Shown piece after piece: positions 44,196 to 53,139 of a stretch of 64,000 bases of DNA (its first letter is position 1; every line of letters starts with the position of its first letter). Made by a program: the position numbers and the translations under genes. The notes below the pieces were generated by a model. That model had not been told where the DNA came from. It was given only the letters and a program-made list of their open reading frames with translations, and did not search any database. The stretch is from JAICKM01 sp050998805 (lineage in GTDB: Bacteria > Chloroflexota > Chloroflexia > QHBQ01 > JAICKM01), in contig JBPCPV010000006.1 of assembly GCA_050998805.1 (NCBI GenBank), positions 80,907-144,906 of the forward strand. Direction: 5' to 3'.

Positions 44196-44377
44196 CCGAT
44201 AGTACTACCGACATAGTACTATCGGCACGATCAACAGACTATAAGTACTAGCAGGATCCTGCCGTGCGAGCAGTGATCTGTTCTTCTGAAACCGAAAGTA
44301 TCACACGGCATAGTGCGTTCATGCCGGATCATGTGGTCTATAACGTACTAGCAACTACAGTACCAATGGCCTATATC
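44196..44377. promoter_or_regulatory. AT-rich operator-like region before the secreted glycosidase
   Basis: A perfect inverted repeat CCGATAGTACTA-N6-TAGTACTATCGG covers 44196-44225. It is followed by more AGTACTA/ACGTACTAGCA copies (about 44233-44240 and 44343-44352) and the palindrome GCAGGATCCTGC (44241-44252). The 315-base gap is clearly more AT-rich than its surroundings. The arrangement suggests binding of a dimeric regulator. A TATACT -10 candidate is at 44398. Confidence 0.6.
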
Positions 44378-44445
44378 TAGATTGCAATAACACAGGTATA
44401 CTCGGATTAGTCGTTGTATCAACGTTCTAGTCAGGAGTATGACCC

Positions 44446-45888
44446 GTGAAACACAAACTTGCCGTCCCGCGTCTGATCTGGATTACCCTTTTGGTGTTCG
44501 GCCTTGCCGCCCCCGCCTTCATTGCAGTCTCGGTGCCACCCGCCTCCGCCCACATGCCATTCAACGACTTTAGCTTCAGCCGCCCACTGCCCTCCAAGCA
44601 GTCTCCGCCTCTCTCCAAGCCGGCCCCGCTGCCGCCGCAGAAACCCGGCGCGGTGGAGGTGCATGTGGACCGCACTGCCCAGGTCGGCACCAGCCGACTC
44701 GCCCTCGGCGTGACCCACACGCATTACAGCGCCGACTCCTGGAACAACCCGGCGGCGGTAGCTTCGGCCAGGCAGCTCCTCTCGGCCTCTTCCGTCTACC
44801 AGAACCAGTCTCTCATGGGCTGGGGTGCCGACAACCCCGAACCCTCGTCCGGCGTCTACGACTGGTCCACGCTCGACGACAGGATCAACCTGATCCGCCA
44901 GACCGGCGGCGTGCCTGTGGTCACGCTTTGCGGCGCGCCCGACTGGATGAAAGGAGGCCAGCCCGGTCACACCGACTGGTCGCTGCTCGAGGTCGCGCCC
45001 CTGCCGAGCCACTACGCCGACTTCGCGGAGCTTGCCCGCCGCGCCGCCCTCCGCTACCCCGATGTCCTCCACTTCCAGGTCTGGAATGAAATGAAGGGCT
45101 TCTGGAACGCCTCGTTGAACCGCTGGGATTACGAGGGCTACACCACCCTGTACAACCAGGTCTACGACGCCCTCAAGTCGGTCAACGCGAACATCCAGGT
45201 CGGCGGCCCCTACGTCGTGCTCGACAGCGGGTCGAGCGCCCAGACCATGAGCGACCCCTCCTCGGTGCGCGGGCCGTGGGGAGTGCTCGACCAGCGCCCG
45301 CTCGATGTGATCACCCATTGGCTCTCCAACAAGCACGGCGCAGACTTCCTCGCCGTAGACGCCGGCACCGACAACCGCGACCACATACAGCCGGTCGGCG
45401 AGTTCGGGGCCACCCAGAAGTTCGCCGACGCGATCGCCTGGATACACGGGCAGACGAGCCTGCCGATCTGGTGGGCGGAGTGGTACTGCACGCCGTGGGG
45501 CAGCAGCGAGTACGACCACAACCACCAGAACGCCGTCTTGGGGCTATCGCTACTCCAATTCGCGGCGAACGGCGTGAGCGTGCCGCTCCGATGGCAGCCG
45601 CAGGGCGAGGGTGGGGTCTCCTACCAGGGCGACACAGAGAGCATCTGGAGCGACACCCGCAGCGCCGGAGGCGGGCAGGCATGGCCCTTCTACTTCACGG
45701 CCAAAGCCTTCCACGATGACTTCGCGTCGGGCACCGCGCTCTACTCGGCCACATCGTCCTCGGCCTCCGTGCGGGTGCTGGCCTCGGCCACGAAGACGCT
45801 GCTGATCAACACGACCTCCGGCACGGTGACGGTCAGCCTCGACGGCACGCTGCTGAGGCTCGTGGCCTACGAGGTCCGCGTGCAGTAG
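44446..45888 (+). CDS. Secreted clan-A glycoside hydrolase (GH39-like)
   Basis: This 480-residue protein has a signal peptide (about 9-35), a Pro/Ser-rich stretch to 68, and a TIM barrel. The candidate acid/base Glu is E215 in QVWNEMKG and the nucleophile E345 in WWAEWYC, both as in clan GH-A enzymes such as GH39. A C-terminal beta domain follows (about 420-480). The substrate is unknown; xylan-, arabinan- or glucan-type chains are possible. The GTG start at 44446 follows TCAGGAGTATGACCC. Confidence 0.8.
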   Translation: MKHKLAVPRLIWITLLVFGLAAPAFIAVSVPPASAHMPFNDFSFSRPLPSKQSPPLSKPAPLPPQKPGAVEVHVDRTAQVGTSRLALGVTHTHYSADSWNNPAAVASARQLLSASSVYQNQSLMGWGADNPEPSSGVYDWSTLDDRINLIRQTGGVPVVTLCGAPDWMKGGQPGHTDWSLLEVAPLPSHYADFAELARRAALRYPDVLHFQVWNEMKGFWNASLNRWDYEGYTTLYNQVYDALKSVNANIQVGGPYVVLDSGSSAQTMSDPSSVRGPWGVLDQRPLDVITHWLSNKHGADFLAVDAGTDNRDHIQPVGEFGATQKFADAIAWIHGQTSLPIWWAEWYCTPWGSSEYDHNHQNAVLGLSLLQFAANGVSVPLRWQPQGEGGVSYQGDTESIWSDTRSAGGGQAWPFYFTAKAFHDDFASGTALYSATSSSASVRVLASATKTLLINTTSGTVTVSLDGTLLRLVAYEVRVQ

Positions 45889-45934
45889 GCTTAGCTCCCA
45901 TCCGGCGCGCGTTTCTGGTATAATAGGGCGACCG

Positions 45935-46008
45935 GCGCGCGTAGCTCAGCGGACTAGAGCATCTGTCTTCGGAACAGAGGGTCGGGGGTTCGAATCCCTC
46001 CGCGCGCA
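45935..46008 (+). tRNA. tRNA-Arg (anticodon TCG)
   Basis: Acceptor GCGCGCG pairs with CGCGCGC. The D arm has GCTC/GAGC, the anticodon stem TCTGT/ACAGA has loop CTTCGGA, and the T arm is GGGGG-TTCGAAT-CCCTC. The CCA end is not encoded. A TATAAT lies at 45919-45924. Confidence 0.95.
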
Positions 46009-46160
46009 CCCAGCACCCGCCCGCCATCACTGGTTGACGGCCTTTATTGCCCATGACACGGACCTGTAATAGTTCAGACTAGCACAAGCACAATACGATT
46101 CGTAGTGAGTAATTTAGTGCTTCGTCGCAATACTCTATTTCTCCTGATCGCCTCGAACCC

Positions 46161-46200
46161 ATTCGTGTATTCGTGGCCCGGCATTCGTGGACGGCCCGCC
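46161..46200. repeat. ATTCGTGTATTCGTGG repeat, copy 1
   Basis: ATTCGTGTATTCGTGG, then CATTCGTGGACGGCC. It recurs at 47158-47190, each time followed by a C-rich stretch with CACCGCC/CACCGCCCA. Related phrases TTCGTGTTCTTTCGTGGATC at 46256-46276 and near 5710. The remaining gap 46009-46283 holds no gene that I can see. Confidence 0.7.
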
Positions 46201-46283
46201 TCCTGCCACAGTACCGCCGTCCCAGCGGCCACCGCCCACCAACCGCTTTCCGTGTCCTTTTCGTGTTCTTTCGTGGATCGTAA

Positions 46284-46982
46284 TCACCCCATCCTCTCCA
46301 CACGCCTCGGATTCACTCTGCACTTTTCTGCCGTCAAGATCGAAATAATCTGCCTTACCGTGTCGGTCAGCTTGCCCGTATGGTTCACCACCACGTAGTC
46401 GAAGTCCGGCAAGGCACGCAGTTCCACCCCCGCGATCCGCAGCCGGACTGCGAGCGCCTCCGGGTTCTCCGTCTTCCGCAGCCGCAACCTCTCGGCCTGC
46501 TCCGCCAAAGACGGCGGTGCCAGGAAGATGAAGACCGCCTCCGGCACCTGTCGGCGGATAGTCGCCGCCCCCTGCACGTCCGGCTTAACGATCACATCCT
46601 CCCCGCGCGCCAGGTACTCGGTCACCTCAGATTTCGGGATGCCGTAGAAGTGACCATAAACCTCCGCCCACTCCAATAGCTTGCCGTCGCGCCGCATCCT
46701 CTCGAACTCGGCAGCCGTCTTGAAATGGTAGTCCTCGCCGTCAACCTCATTGGGGCGGCGGGGCCGGGTCGTCGCCGTCACCGCGTAGTGGAACGGGTAG
46801 CCGAGTTCCCGCATACGGGCCAGCGTCACATCTTTGCCCACCCCCGACGGCCCCGAAATCACCACCAGCAGCGGCTGCGGCGGACGCCTCACATAGCCCG
46901 ACATCTCCGGCACATCATCGTCGCGCGGCGGGGCGCTCGCCCCCGCCTCCGGTATTGACGTCTCGGCCCCCGCCTCGCCCAT
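46284..46982 (-). CDS. gmk: Guanylate kinase
   Basis: This 232-residue kinase makes GDP from GMP with ATP. It has ISGPSGVGKD (P-loop, Asp instead of the usual Ser/Thr after GK), VTATTRPRRPNEVDGEDYHF, the GMP-binding Tyr/Glu region and IFLAPPS. An N-terminal extension of about 35 residues precedes the domain. The ATG at 46982 follows CAGGTGAGT; a GTG eight codons upstream and an ATG at the domain start are alternatives. The 3' end reaches into a dispersed repeat. Confidence 0.93.
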   Translation of the reverse strand: MGEAGAETSIPEAGASAPPRDDDVPEMSGYVRRPPQPLLVVISGPSGVGKDVTLARMRELGYPFHYAVTATTRPRRPNEVDGEDYHFKTAAEFERMRRDGKLLEWAEVYGHFYGIPKSEVTEYLARGEDVIVKPDVQGAATIRRQVPEAVFIFLAPPSLAEQAERLRLRKTENPEALAVRLRIAGVELRALPDFDYVVVNHTGKLTDTVRQIISILTAEKCRVNPRRVERMG

Positions 46983-47157
46983 ACTCACCTGCCCTGAGCC
47001 ATGCACACCTAATCCTCCGCGCGCTGCCCGGTCCGTATAGGCACAGTATAGCGAAAAACCCCCCTCTTAGCAAGCGTTCAGCTCCACGCTTGGCGTGAAA
47101 GGGTTGCCGCGCTCAATGAGCCGGCTCTACCTCGATCCCGCTGGCCGCCCCCACACC

Positions 47158-47190
47158 ATTCGTGTATTCGTGGTCCCATTCGTGGACGGC
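47158..47190. repeat. ATTCGTGTATTCGTGG repeat, copy 2
   Basis: ATTCGTGTATTCGTGG, then CCCATTCGTGGACGGCC; 1 kb from copy 1 and in the same orientation. The 832-base gap 46983-47814 consists mostly of such repeats and contains no gene that I can support. Confidence 0.7.
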
Positions 47191-47243
47191 CGCGCCCCTG
47201 TAGCCGCACCGCCGACCGCCCATCGGCCCCCGCCCCCGCACCC

Positions 47244-47307
47244 ACTGTCATTCTGAGAGCAGCGAAGAATCCCGGCTGACCACTGACCACCGACTACTGA
47301 CCACTGA
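47244..47307. repeat. CATTCT palindrome and GACCACT tandem repeat
   Basis: TGTCATTCTGAGAGCAGCG, then AAGAATCCC (47244-47275), is followed by CTGACCACTGACCACCGACT and more units up to 47307, where the 110-base repeat begins. Three repeat families are joined end to end. Confidence 0.75.
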
Positions 47308-47404
47308 CGCCGTCTAGGTCTTTCGGAGTATCTTTGCCCCCGGACCCCCAAAATGTGGCAGTAAAATGCCCTCGAAATGGATATATAAAGTGAGAGGGTA
47401 AAAT
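47305..47404. repeat. Dispersed intergenic repeat of about 110 bases, copy 2
   Basis: Blocks shared with 2771-2882: TCTAGGTCTTTCGGAGTATC, TTTGCCCCC, GTGGCAGTAAAATG, GAAATGGATAT, AAAGTGAGAGGGTAAAATT. Further on (47515-47543) GGCGTATCTTTGCCC, then a GGGGTGAAAT, repeats two of the blocks in short form. Confidence 0.75.
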
Positions 47405-47585
47405 TGGCGGGCCGAAAACGCCCTACTCCATGCCTGAAAAAGGCGCGGCGCGCCGCAGCGACGGCAATCTTACCCGCGCATTTTGCCCGTTTTCCAAAAA
47501 ATACTCCGATCGGCGTATCTTTGCCCAAAAGGGGTGAAATAATGAGCGATCTCGTGCCTACGGTATGCATAGACTGCGGCCCACA

Positions 47586-47757
47586 GCCTACTGCCTACCG
47601 CCTACCGCCTACTCGCAAATGTCCATCTATAATTAGCCGCCAGGCACAAACCATACGTCGGGGGCTGCCCGTCGTGCCTGACCCAACACCCGAACCCTAA
47701 TAGCGGATGGCCGAAAGCTGATAACTGACGGCTGACGGCTGACGGCTGATAGCCGAC
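47586..47757. repeat. Tandem CCTACCG and GACGGCT repeats before rqcH
   Basis: CCTACTG/CCTACCG units lie at 47586-47617, and GACGGCTGACGGCTGACGG with neighbouring units at 47716-47757. A TATACT box follows at 47788, so the second tract lies just upstream of the rqcH promoter. Confidence 0.75.
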
Positions 47758-47814
47758 CGCTCGCTGGCACTAGCCTTATCTCTCGCGTATACTGTTGTGG
47801 GGAGGGAGAACACC

Positions 47815-49797
47815 TTGTACTTTGACGCATTGACAATCGCCGCGACGCGGGATGAGATGGACGCGATCTTGCCGGGGCGGGTGCAGCAGGTGAGGGCTGT
47901 GGGGCCGCAGGCGATCAGCCTGGAGATTTACGGCGGCCACCAGCGGCACCACCTGCTGCTTTCGGCGCACGCCGAGCACGCCCGCGCCCACTTGCTCACC
48001 ACCCCGCCGACCCGCGACCCGACCGTGCTGACGCCGATGCTGCTGTTGCTCCGCAAGTATGTGCGTGGGGCCGTCTTGCAGGCGGTCACGCAGCCTGAGT
48101 TCGAGCGGGTGCTTGATTTTAGCTTCACGAAAGTCCTGCCGGTGCAGAAGCGCGGCCACGGCCCTGCTGCGCTCGAAGACTGGGACGAGGGCGAGGAGGA
48201 TGAAGACAGCGAGGAGCCGCCGGACTTCCGCCTGTCTGAGATCCCGCCCGGCTTCGCGCTCTACGAGACCCACCTGGTCGCCGAGATCATGGGACGCCAC
48301 AGCAACATCGTGCTGATCGGCTCCGACGGGATCATCATTGACGCGGTGAAGCATATCCCGGCGAGCCTGAACCGGGTGCGGACAACGCTGCCCCACCAGA
48401 CCTACGTCCCGCCGCCGCCCCAGCACAAGCTGGACCTGTTGACTTTCGGCGAGCGGTCGTTCGCAGGCGAACTCCGCGGACTCGACCCCGAGGCGCTGCT
48501 CCGGCAAACCCTGGTCGCGCGCTTCAGCGCGGTCAGCCCGCTGCTGGCGCGCGAGGCTGCCTTCCGCGCGACCGGCAGTACGGAGACGACTGTGGCCGAT
48601 GCCGGCGACTCCGCCCGCCTGCTTGCCGCGCTGACCGGCATCATCGCACTAGCCCGCACCGGCGATTGGCAGCCGACCGTGGCCTGGGGAGAAGCCGACG
48701 ACCTAGACGAAGGCGGGGGACGTGAGGCGTTGGCGTTCGCGCCCTACCGCCTCACCCATCTTGAGGCCGCAGGCGGCACGCTCGAAGACGCTCCCTGCAT
48801 ATCGGCTGCGGCAGAGGCGTTCTACGCAGCGGCGGAGCAGGTTTCCGGCCACGCGCAGCTCAAGGCTGCCGTTCGTGCCGAACTCGCCGTGCGCCGCCGG
48901 CGGCTGGAGCGGAGGCAAAGGGGGTTGCAGGCCGAACTCGACCGAGCCGCCGGATTCGAGCAGCACCGCCACAAAGGCGAGATGCTCTTGGCCTACATGT
49001 ACGGCATCGCGCCCGGCCAAACCCGGCTCGAGGTACCCGAAGAAGACCTGGTGATAGACCTCGACCCTCGGCGGACGCCGCTTGAGCAGGCGCAGGCACT
49101 GTTTCACGAATACGGGCGCGCCCGCGCAGCCGTCGAGGGAGGTCAGGCCCGCCTCAACGCTGTTGCCCTCGGCCTCAGCTACCTCGACGAGCTAGCCAGC
49201 CACCTCGACCTCGCCGACGACCACGACACGATCCACCTGCTGCGCTCAGAGATCGCCGCCCTCCCCGACGACACCTCCGCCCCACCCCGCCCCGCCGAGG
49301 CCGAGAAGCAGCACCCCAAGAAGCAACCTGTCAAGTCGGCAAAATCGCCCAAGTCAACCAAACGCACACATCGCAATCCGCAATCCGCACTCCGCAATCC
49401 GCAATCCGACTCGCGCCTGGCGACCACCCCGGCCCGGACGGTGACGAGCGACGGCCACACCGTGATGTACGGGCGAAGCGCCCGCCAGAACGACGCGCTA
49501 ACCTTCAGCGTGGCGCTGCCCGAGGATCTCTGGCTGCACGCGCGTGGGGTTCCCGGCTCCCACGTCGTGATCCGCACCGGCGGGCGGCCCGTGCCCGAAA
49601 GCGCAGTCGCCGAGGCGGCGCGGCTGGCGGCGCGCCACAGTAAGGCGCGGACTGCCGGCGCGGTAGATGTGATCGTCACCGAGAAGCGCCACGTCCGCCG
49701 GATACCGGGCGCGCCGCCCGGCCTGGTCACCGTGAGCCACGAGCGGGTGATGCGGGTGCGCCCGGGCGACGACGAATCGGGGGAGCGCCAAGCATGA
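47815..49797 (+). CDS. rqcH: Rqc2 homologue RqcH (NFACT protein), repeat-invaded
   Basis: This protein of about 660 residues binds obstructed 50S subunits and guides alanine-tail addition to stalled peptides. It has the NFACT-N domain with the hallmark AEIMGRHSNIVLI, the coiled-coil middle (about 370-470), and the NFACT-R domain near the end (VMYGRSARQNDALTF, then DLWLHARGVPGSHVVI). Between coiled coil and NFACT-R an Ala/Lys/Pro linker contains the repeat peptide RNPQSALRNPQS. The TTG at 47815 follows GGGAGGGAGAACACC and matches the family start. It overlaps the next gene by 4 bases. Confidence 0.92.
   Translation: MYFDALTIAATRDEMDAILPGRVQQVRAVGPQAISLEIYGGHQRHHLLLSAHAEHARAHLLTTPPTRDPTVLTPMLLLLRKYVRGAVLQAVTQPEFERVLDFSFTKVLPVQKRGHGPAALEDWDEGEEDEDSEEPPDFRLSEIPPGFALYETHLVAEIMGRHSNIVLIGSDGIIIDAVKHIPASLNRVRTTLPHQTYVPPPPQHKLDLLTFGERSFAGELRGLDPEALLRQTLVARFSAVSPLLAREAAFRATGSTETTVADAGDSARLLAALTGIIALARTGDWQPTVAWGEADDLDEGGGREALAFAPYRLTHLEAAGGTLEDAPCISAAAEAFYAAAEQVSGHAQLKAAVRAELAVRRRRLERRQRGLQAELDRAAGFEQHRHKGEMLLAYMYGIAPGQTRLEVPEEDLVIDLDPRRTPLEQAQALFHEYGRARAAVEGGQARLNAVALGLSYLDELASHLDLADDHDTIHLLRSEIAALPDDTSAPPRPAEAEKQHPKKQPVKSAKSPKSTKRTHRNPQSALRNPQSDSRLATTPARTVTSDGHTVMYGRSARQNDALTFSVALPEDLWLHARGVPGSHVVIRTGGRPVPESAVAEAARLAARHSKARTAGAVDVIVTEKRHVRRIPGAPPGLVTVSHERVMRVRPGDDESGERQA
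49371..49409. repeat. Tandem AATCCGC/ACTCCGC repeat inside rqcH
   Basis: Five units of 7 bases encode NPQSALRNPQS in the linker before NFACT-R, in frame. Confidence 0.85.
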
Positions 49798-50750
49798 ACC
49801 GCACAGACCGCCTGCTCGCCATCCTGCTGGAGTTGCAGGCGCGCCGCCGCCGTCGGGCGGAGGATCTCGCCGAGACCTTCGAGATCAGCAAGCGGACGAT
49901 CTACCGCGACATTGAGGCGCTTTGCGAGGCCGGAGTGCCGATCATCGCGGTGCCCGGCCAGGGTTACTCGCTGGTGCCCGGCTACTTCCTGCCGCCGCTC
50001 ATGTTCAGCCCCGACGAGGCGACAATGCTCTTGCTGGGCAGTGAGGTGGTAGCCCAGAGTTTCGATCCGCCTATGCGCGCGGTCGCCCGTTCGGCGGCGC
50101 GTAAAATCGAGGCGGTGCTGCCGCAGAAGGCGCGCGAGGAGGTGCATTATCTCCAGAGCAGCATAGCCTTCATACCGCCCACCGCCGGAACGAACCCCGA
50201 CGCGGAGGCGATGCTCGGCAAGCTGCGGCACGCTATCGTCGAGCGGGCGCGGGTGCGCTTCCGTTACCATGCGCGGAACACCGAGAGCCGGGAGCCTTCT
50301 CCCGACCGGCGCGAGGCTGATCCCTACGCGCTTGTCCACTACGACGCCGCCTGGTATCTCAGCGCATACTGCCACAAGCGGAAGGCTATCCGCAACTTTC
50401 GCCTCGATCGGATGGAGGATCTGAGCCTGCTCGGAGAGACATTCTCCCGGCCCGCCGACATCCCGCTCGGCCAACGCGCACCGTCGGCGCGGGAGGTCGT
50501 CGTCCGCGCCATTTTCGCGCCCGAAGCGACACGCTGGGTGCGCGAGGCCCGGTCATTTTACATGGTCGCCGAGGAGGAGACCCCGGATGGACTGCTGCTG
50601 ACACTGCGCGCATGGAGGGACAGCGACCTGCTCGGCTGGCTCCTGAGCTGGGGCGCACAGGTCCGCGTCCTCGAACCCGAGTCCCTTCGACGAAAGATAG
50701 CAGAGGAGGCCGAAAAAATAGCGCAAAATCATAGAAGCTGTTCTCGGTGA
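49794..50750 (+). CDS. WYL-domain transcriptional regulator (YafY/DeoR-like)
   Basis: This 318-residue protein has an N-terminal winged helix (residues 1-55, RRAEDLAETFEISKRTIYRD), a linker helix region, and a WYL domain in which the name motif is present (DAAWYLSAYCHKRKAIRNF). The C-terminal WCX part ends the protein. WYL domains bind ligands or nucleic acid. Its ATG overlaps the stop of rqcH (ATGA) and its own stop overlaps the next GTG. The target is unknown; the overlapping arrangement ties it to rqcH and the DUF58 gene. Confidence 0.9.
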   Translation: MNRTDRLLAILLELQARRRRRAEDLAETFEISKRTIYRDIEALCEAGVPIIAVPGQGYSLVPGYFLPPLMFSPDEATMLLLGSEVVAQSFDPPMRAVARSAARKIEAVLPQKAREEVHYLQSSIAFIPPTAGTNPDAEAMLGKLRHAIVERARVRFRYHARNTESREPSPDRREADPYALVHYDAAWYLSAYCHKRKAIRNFRLDRMEDLSLLGETFSRPADIPLGQRAPSAREVVVRAIFAPEATRWVREARSFYMVAEEETPDGLLLTLRAWRDSDLLGWLLSWGAQVRVLEPESLRRKIAEEAEKIAQNHRSCSR

Positions 50751-52081
50751 GGCAGATCTCGCTTCCGATGCCGACTCTACGCCTCCTGGGGCTTGCGCTG
50801 ATCGCCGCGCCGTTGGGAGCACTGCAAACATGGGTGCCGGGGGCCGGAATCCTTGCAGCGATTTATCTGGTGGGGCTGGTCGTGGCGGTTGTCGTAGACC
50901 TGCGGCAAAGCCCCTCGCCGGGTCGGTTCCGTGTAGACCGTGTGAACGAAACCAAGCTCTCACTGGGTGCCGACAACCCGATCCGCGTCCGCGTGCGGGA
51001 CCCGCGCCCCGCCGGTCCTCCGGTCCGCTTCGAGGTGCGCGACGATCCGCCCGCCGACTTCCGGGCGAGCGACCTGATCCTCGCCAGCCGGATCGGCCCA
51101 CGGCTGGAGGTCGCGCTCCAATACACCGTCTACCCTCCGCACAGGGGCGACTACACCTTTGGGGATATGTATGCGCGCGTCTGGACCGCCTGGGGCCTGC
51201 TGACGCGACAGGCGCGCTTCCCCAGCGCCACGCCAGTCAAGGTTTACCCCAACCTGCTCGATGTGCGGCGATACGAGATGCTCGCGCGGCGCGGCGCGCT
51301 CTTCGAGATCGGGCTGAAAAACGCACGGCGGCTCGGCAGCGGCACCGAGTTCGAGCGGTTGCGCGACTACACCCACGGCGACGACTACCGGCAGATGGCC
51401 TGGGCAGCGACGGCGCGCCACGCAAAGCCCATCGTGATCGAGTACGAGACCGAGCGCAGTCAGCCGGTGATCCTGATGCTCGACGCCGGGCGGCTTATGT
51501 CGGCCCCCGTCGGCGATCTCGCCAAGCTCGATTACGCGATCAACACCTGCCTGCTGCTCGCATACGTCGCCACGCTGAAAGGCGACCGGGTGGGGCTGCT
51601 GGTCTTCGCCGACAGCGTGTTGGGCTACTACCCGCCGCGCCGGGGCCGCGACCAGTTCCTGCAACTCCTCGACGCGCTCTATAATGTGCAGGCGCAGCCG
51701 GTGGAGAGCGAGTACGCCGCCGCGACCGACTTCCTGGCGCGCCGCCATCCCCGCCGCGCCCTCGTCGTGCTCTTCACCGACATACTCGACCGCGCGGGGG
51801 CCGCCGGCCTCGTGCCCTATGTGAGCCGCCTCGCCCCACGCCACCTGCCGCTCGTCGTCGCGGTGGGCGACCCCGCCGTGACCGCGCAAGCCGGTGCCGT
51901 GCCCGCCGATGTGACCGCCCTCTACGAGCGGTCCGTGGCCGGCCTGCTGCTCGGAGAGCGTAAGGCGGCGCTCGACACACTCTCGGCGCGCGGCGTTCTC
52001 ACCCTCGACGTGCCCGCCGGTAGCCTGAGCGTGGCGGTGATCAACCGCTACTTGGAACTGAAGGCGCGGGGGCAACTCTAA
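50747..52081 (+). CDS. DUF58 domain protein
   Basis: This 444-residue protein has two transmembrane helices near the N-terminus (about 8-50), a beta region, and the DUF58 signature (FERLRDYTHGDDYRQMAWAA, then QPVILMLDAGRLM) that leads into a vWA-like domain. DUF58 proteins usually pair with MoxR ATPases and with SpoIIM and RDD proteins; the latter two lie within 3 kb but no MoxR is present. The start is the GTG overlapping the previous stop (GTGA). Confidence 0.88.
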   Translation: MRQISLPMPTLRLLGLALIAAPLGALQTWVPGAGILAAIYLVGLVVAVVVDLRQSPSPGRFRVDRVNETKLSLGADNPIRVRVRDPRPAGPPVRFEVRDDPPADFRASDLILASRIGPRLEVALQYTVYPPHRGDYTFGDMYARVWTAWGLLTRQARFPSATPVKVYPNLLDVRRYEMLARRGALFEIGLKNARRLGSGTEFERLRDYTHGDDYRQMAWAATARHAKPIVIEYETERSQPVILMLDAGRLMSAPVGDLAKLDYAINTCLLLAYVATLKGDRVGLLVFADSVLGYYPPRRGRDQFLQLLDALYNVQAQPVESEYAAATDFLARRHPRRALVVLFTDILDRAGAAGLVPYVSRLAPRHLPLVVAVGDPAVTAQAGAVPADVTALYERSVAGLLLGERKAALDTLSARGVLTLDVPAGSLSVAVINRYLELKARGQL

Positions 52082-53139
52082 CCACCAACAACTAACCACT
52101 CCATCCACCGCCCATGTCCGCTGCAAGTCGCCAGCAGGCGCTCGGTTTCTACCCCGCCCGCGTAAGAGAGCAGCCGGAGTTGCGGGTAGGTGATGCGGTG
52201 GCCCTCGATGGAGATGCAGCAGAGGTCGCGCTTCGAGCCGTAGTCGGCCAGGATCGCGGCTAGGCGGGAGCGGCCTTCGTCCGAGAACTGGTTGACTGTG
52301 AAGCTGTGGAAGATGCTGAGGAGCGCGCCTTCGGGCACGGAGTCCATGATGCCGGGGAGCAGGTCGAGAGCGTCCCCGGCGCGGATCTCCGGCGGGTCGC
52401 GGCGGACTACGGCCAGCGCACGCTCCAACAACTCGACTCGGGCGCTATGCTCCGGCCAGATGAGCGCGCGCAGCCAGGCCGTCGCGTCGGGGTCGCGGAC
52501 ATCCACCGGGTGCAGGTCAATCCCCAGGCGGGACGCGACCGGCGGGAAGACATCCGGGAATGGTGGCTGCAAGTCGCCGCGCAGTTCGCATGTAAGCTGG
52601 ACAGCCGCCCCAGGGTCGCCGTACCTGCGGCCCCTGCCGTAGTCGTAGCCGAGGCGGTCCCAGAGCAGGTTGAGACCGGCGCTCGCCCCGATCTCGACCA
52701 CAGCAAGCTGGCGTCCCCCAGCGCGCTCGCCGACGATGCCGAACGCCGGCAGCAGCATGGCACATCGGCGCACCTCGTTCGTCTGCACCCGTCTAGTCTG
52801 GATCAGCCTGGTGATCGCGGGCACGTGCGCGAAGCAGAAGTCGCGGAAGACGCGGTAGGCGTCGGCAGGTGGAAGAGGGCTGGGCGTGAGACTCGGATAG
52901 AACGCTATCAGCGGGTGTCGCGCGCCCTGTAGGAGGAGGTAATGCACCGCCCCCATGAACAAGTAGGCCGCCGGCTCGGAGGTTGCGCGCCCCGCCAAGG
53001 CAAGCATTTCGGGGTCTTCGGAGACTCCGAGCGCGAGCTGCCGGTAGAGCGGGGACGCATCGTCTCGGTCGCCTCCGGCAAAGCCGACGAACTGCCGGAC
53101 TAGCCTCTCAGCCCGGTTCGGCTGCGCGTGGTCGGGCAT
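52078..53139 (-). CDS. DUF2332 family protein
   Basis: This 353-residue protein shows the DUF2332 pattern: an N-terminal helical part with FMGAVHYLLLQGARHPLIAFYP, and a later AVVEIGASAGLNLLWDRLGYDYG that resembles a SAM-binding loop. The end has LCCISIEGHRITYPQLRLLSY. It probably has a methyltransferase-like fold; activity is unknown. Its start overlaps the SpoIIM gene by 32 bases and its end overlaps the convergent DUF58 gene by 4 bases. Confidence 0.85.
   Translation of the reverse strand: MPDHAQPNRAERLVRQFVGFAGGDRDDASPLYRQLALGVSEDPEMLALAGRATSEPAAYLFMGAVHYLLLQGARHPLIAFYPSLTPSPLPPADAYRVFRDFCFAHVPAITRLIQTRRVQTNEVRRCAMLLPAFGIVGERAGGRQLAVVEIGASAGLNLLWDRLGYDYGRGRRYGDPGAAVQLTCELRGDLQPPFPDVFPPVASRLGIDLHPVDVRDPDATAWLRALIWPEHSARVELLERALAVVRRDPPEIRAGDALDLLPGIMDSVPEGALLSIFHSFTVNQFSDEGRSRLAAILADYGSKRDLCCISIEGHRITYPQLRLLSYAGGVETERLLATCSGHGRWMEWLVVGG

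Noticed and set aside
49179..50474. 431-codon frame opposite rqcH and the WYL regulator
   Set aside because: Spans two conserved genes in antisense with no recognisable domain or start signal.
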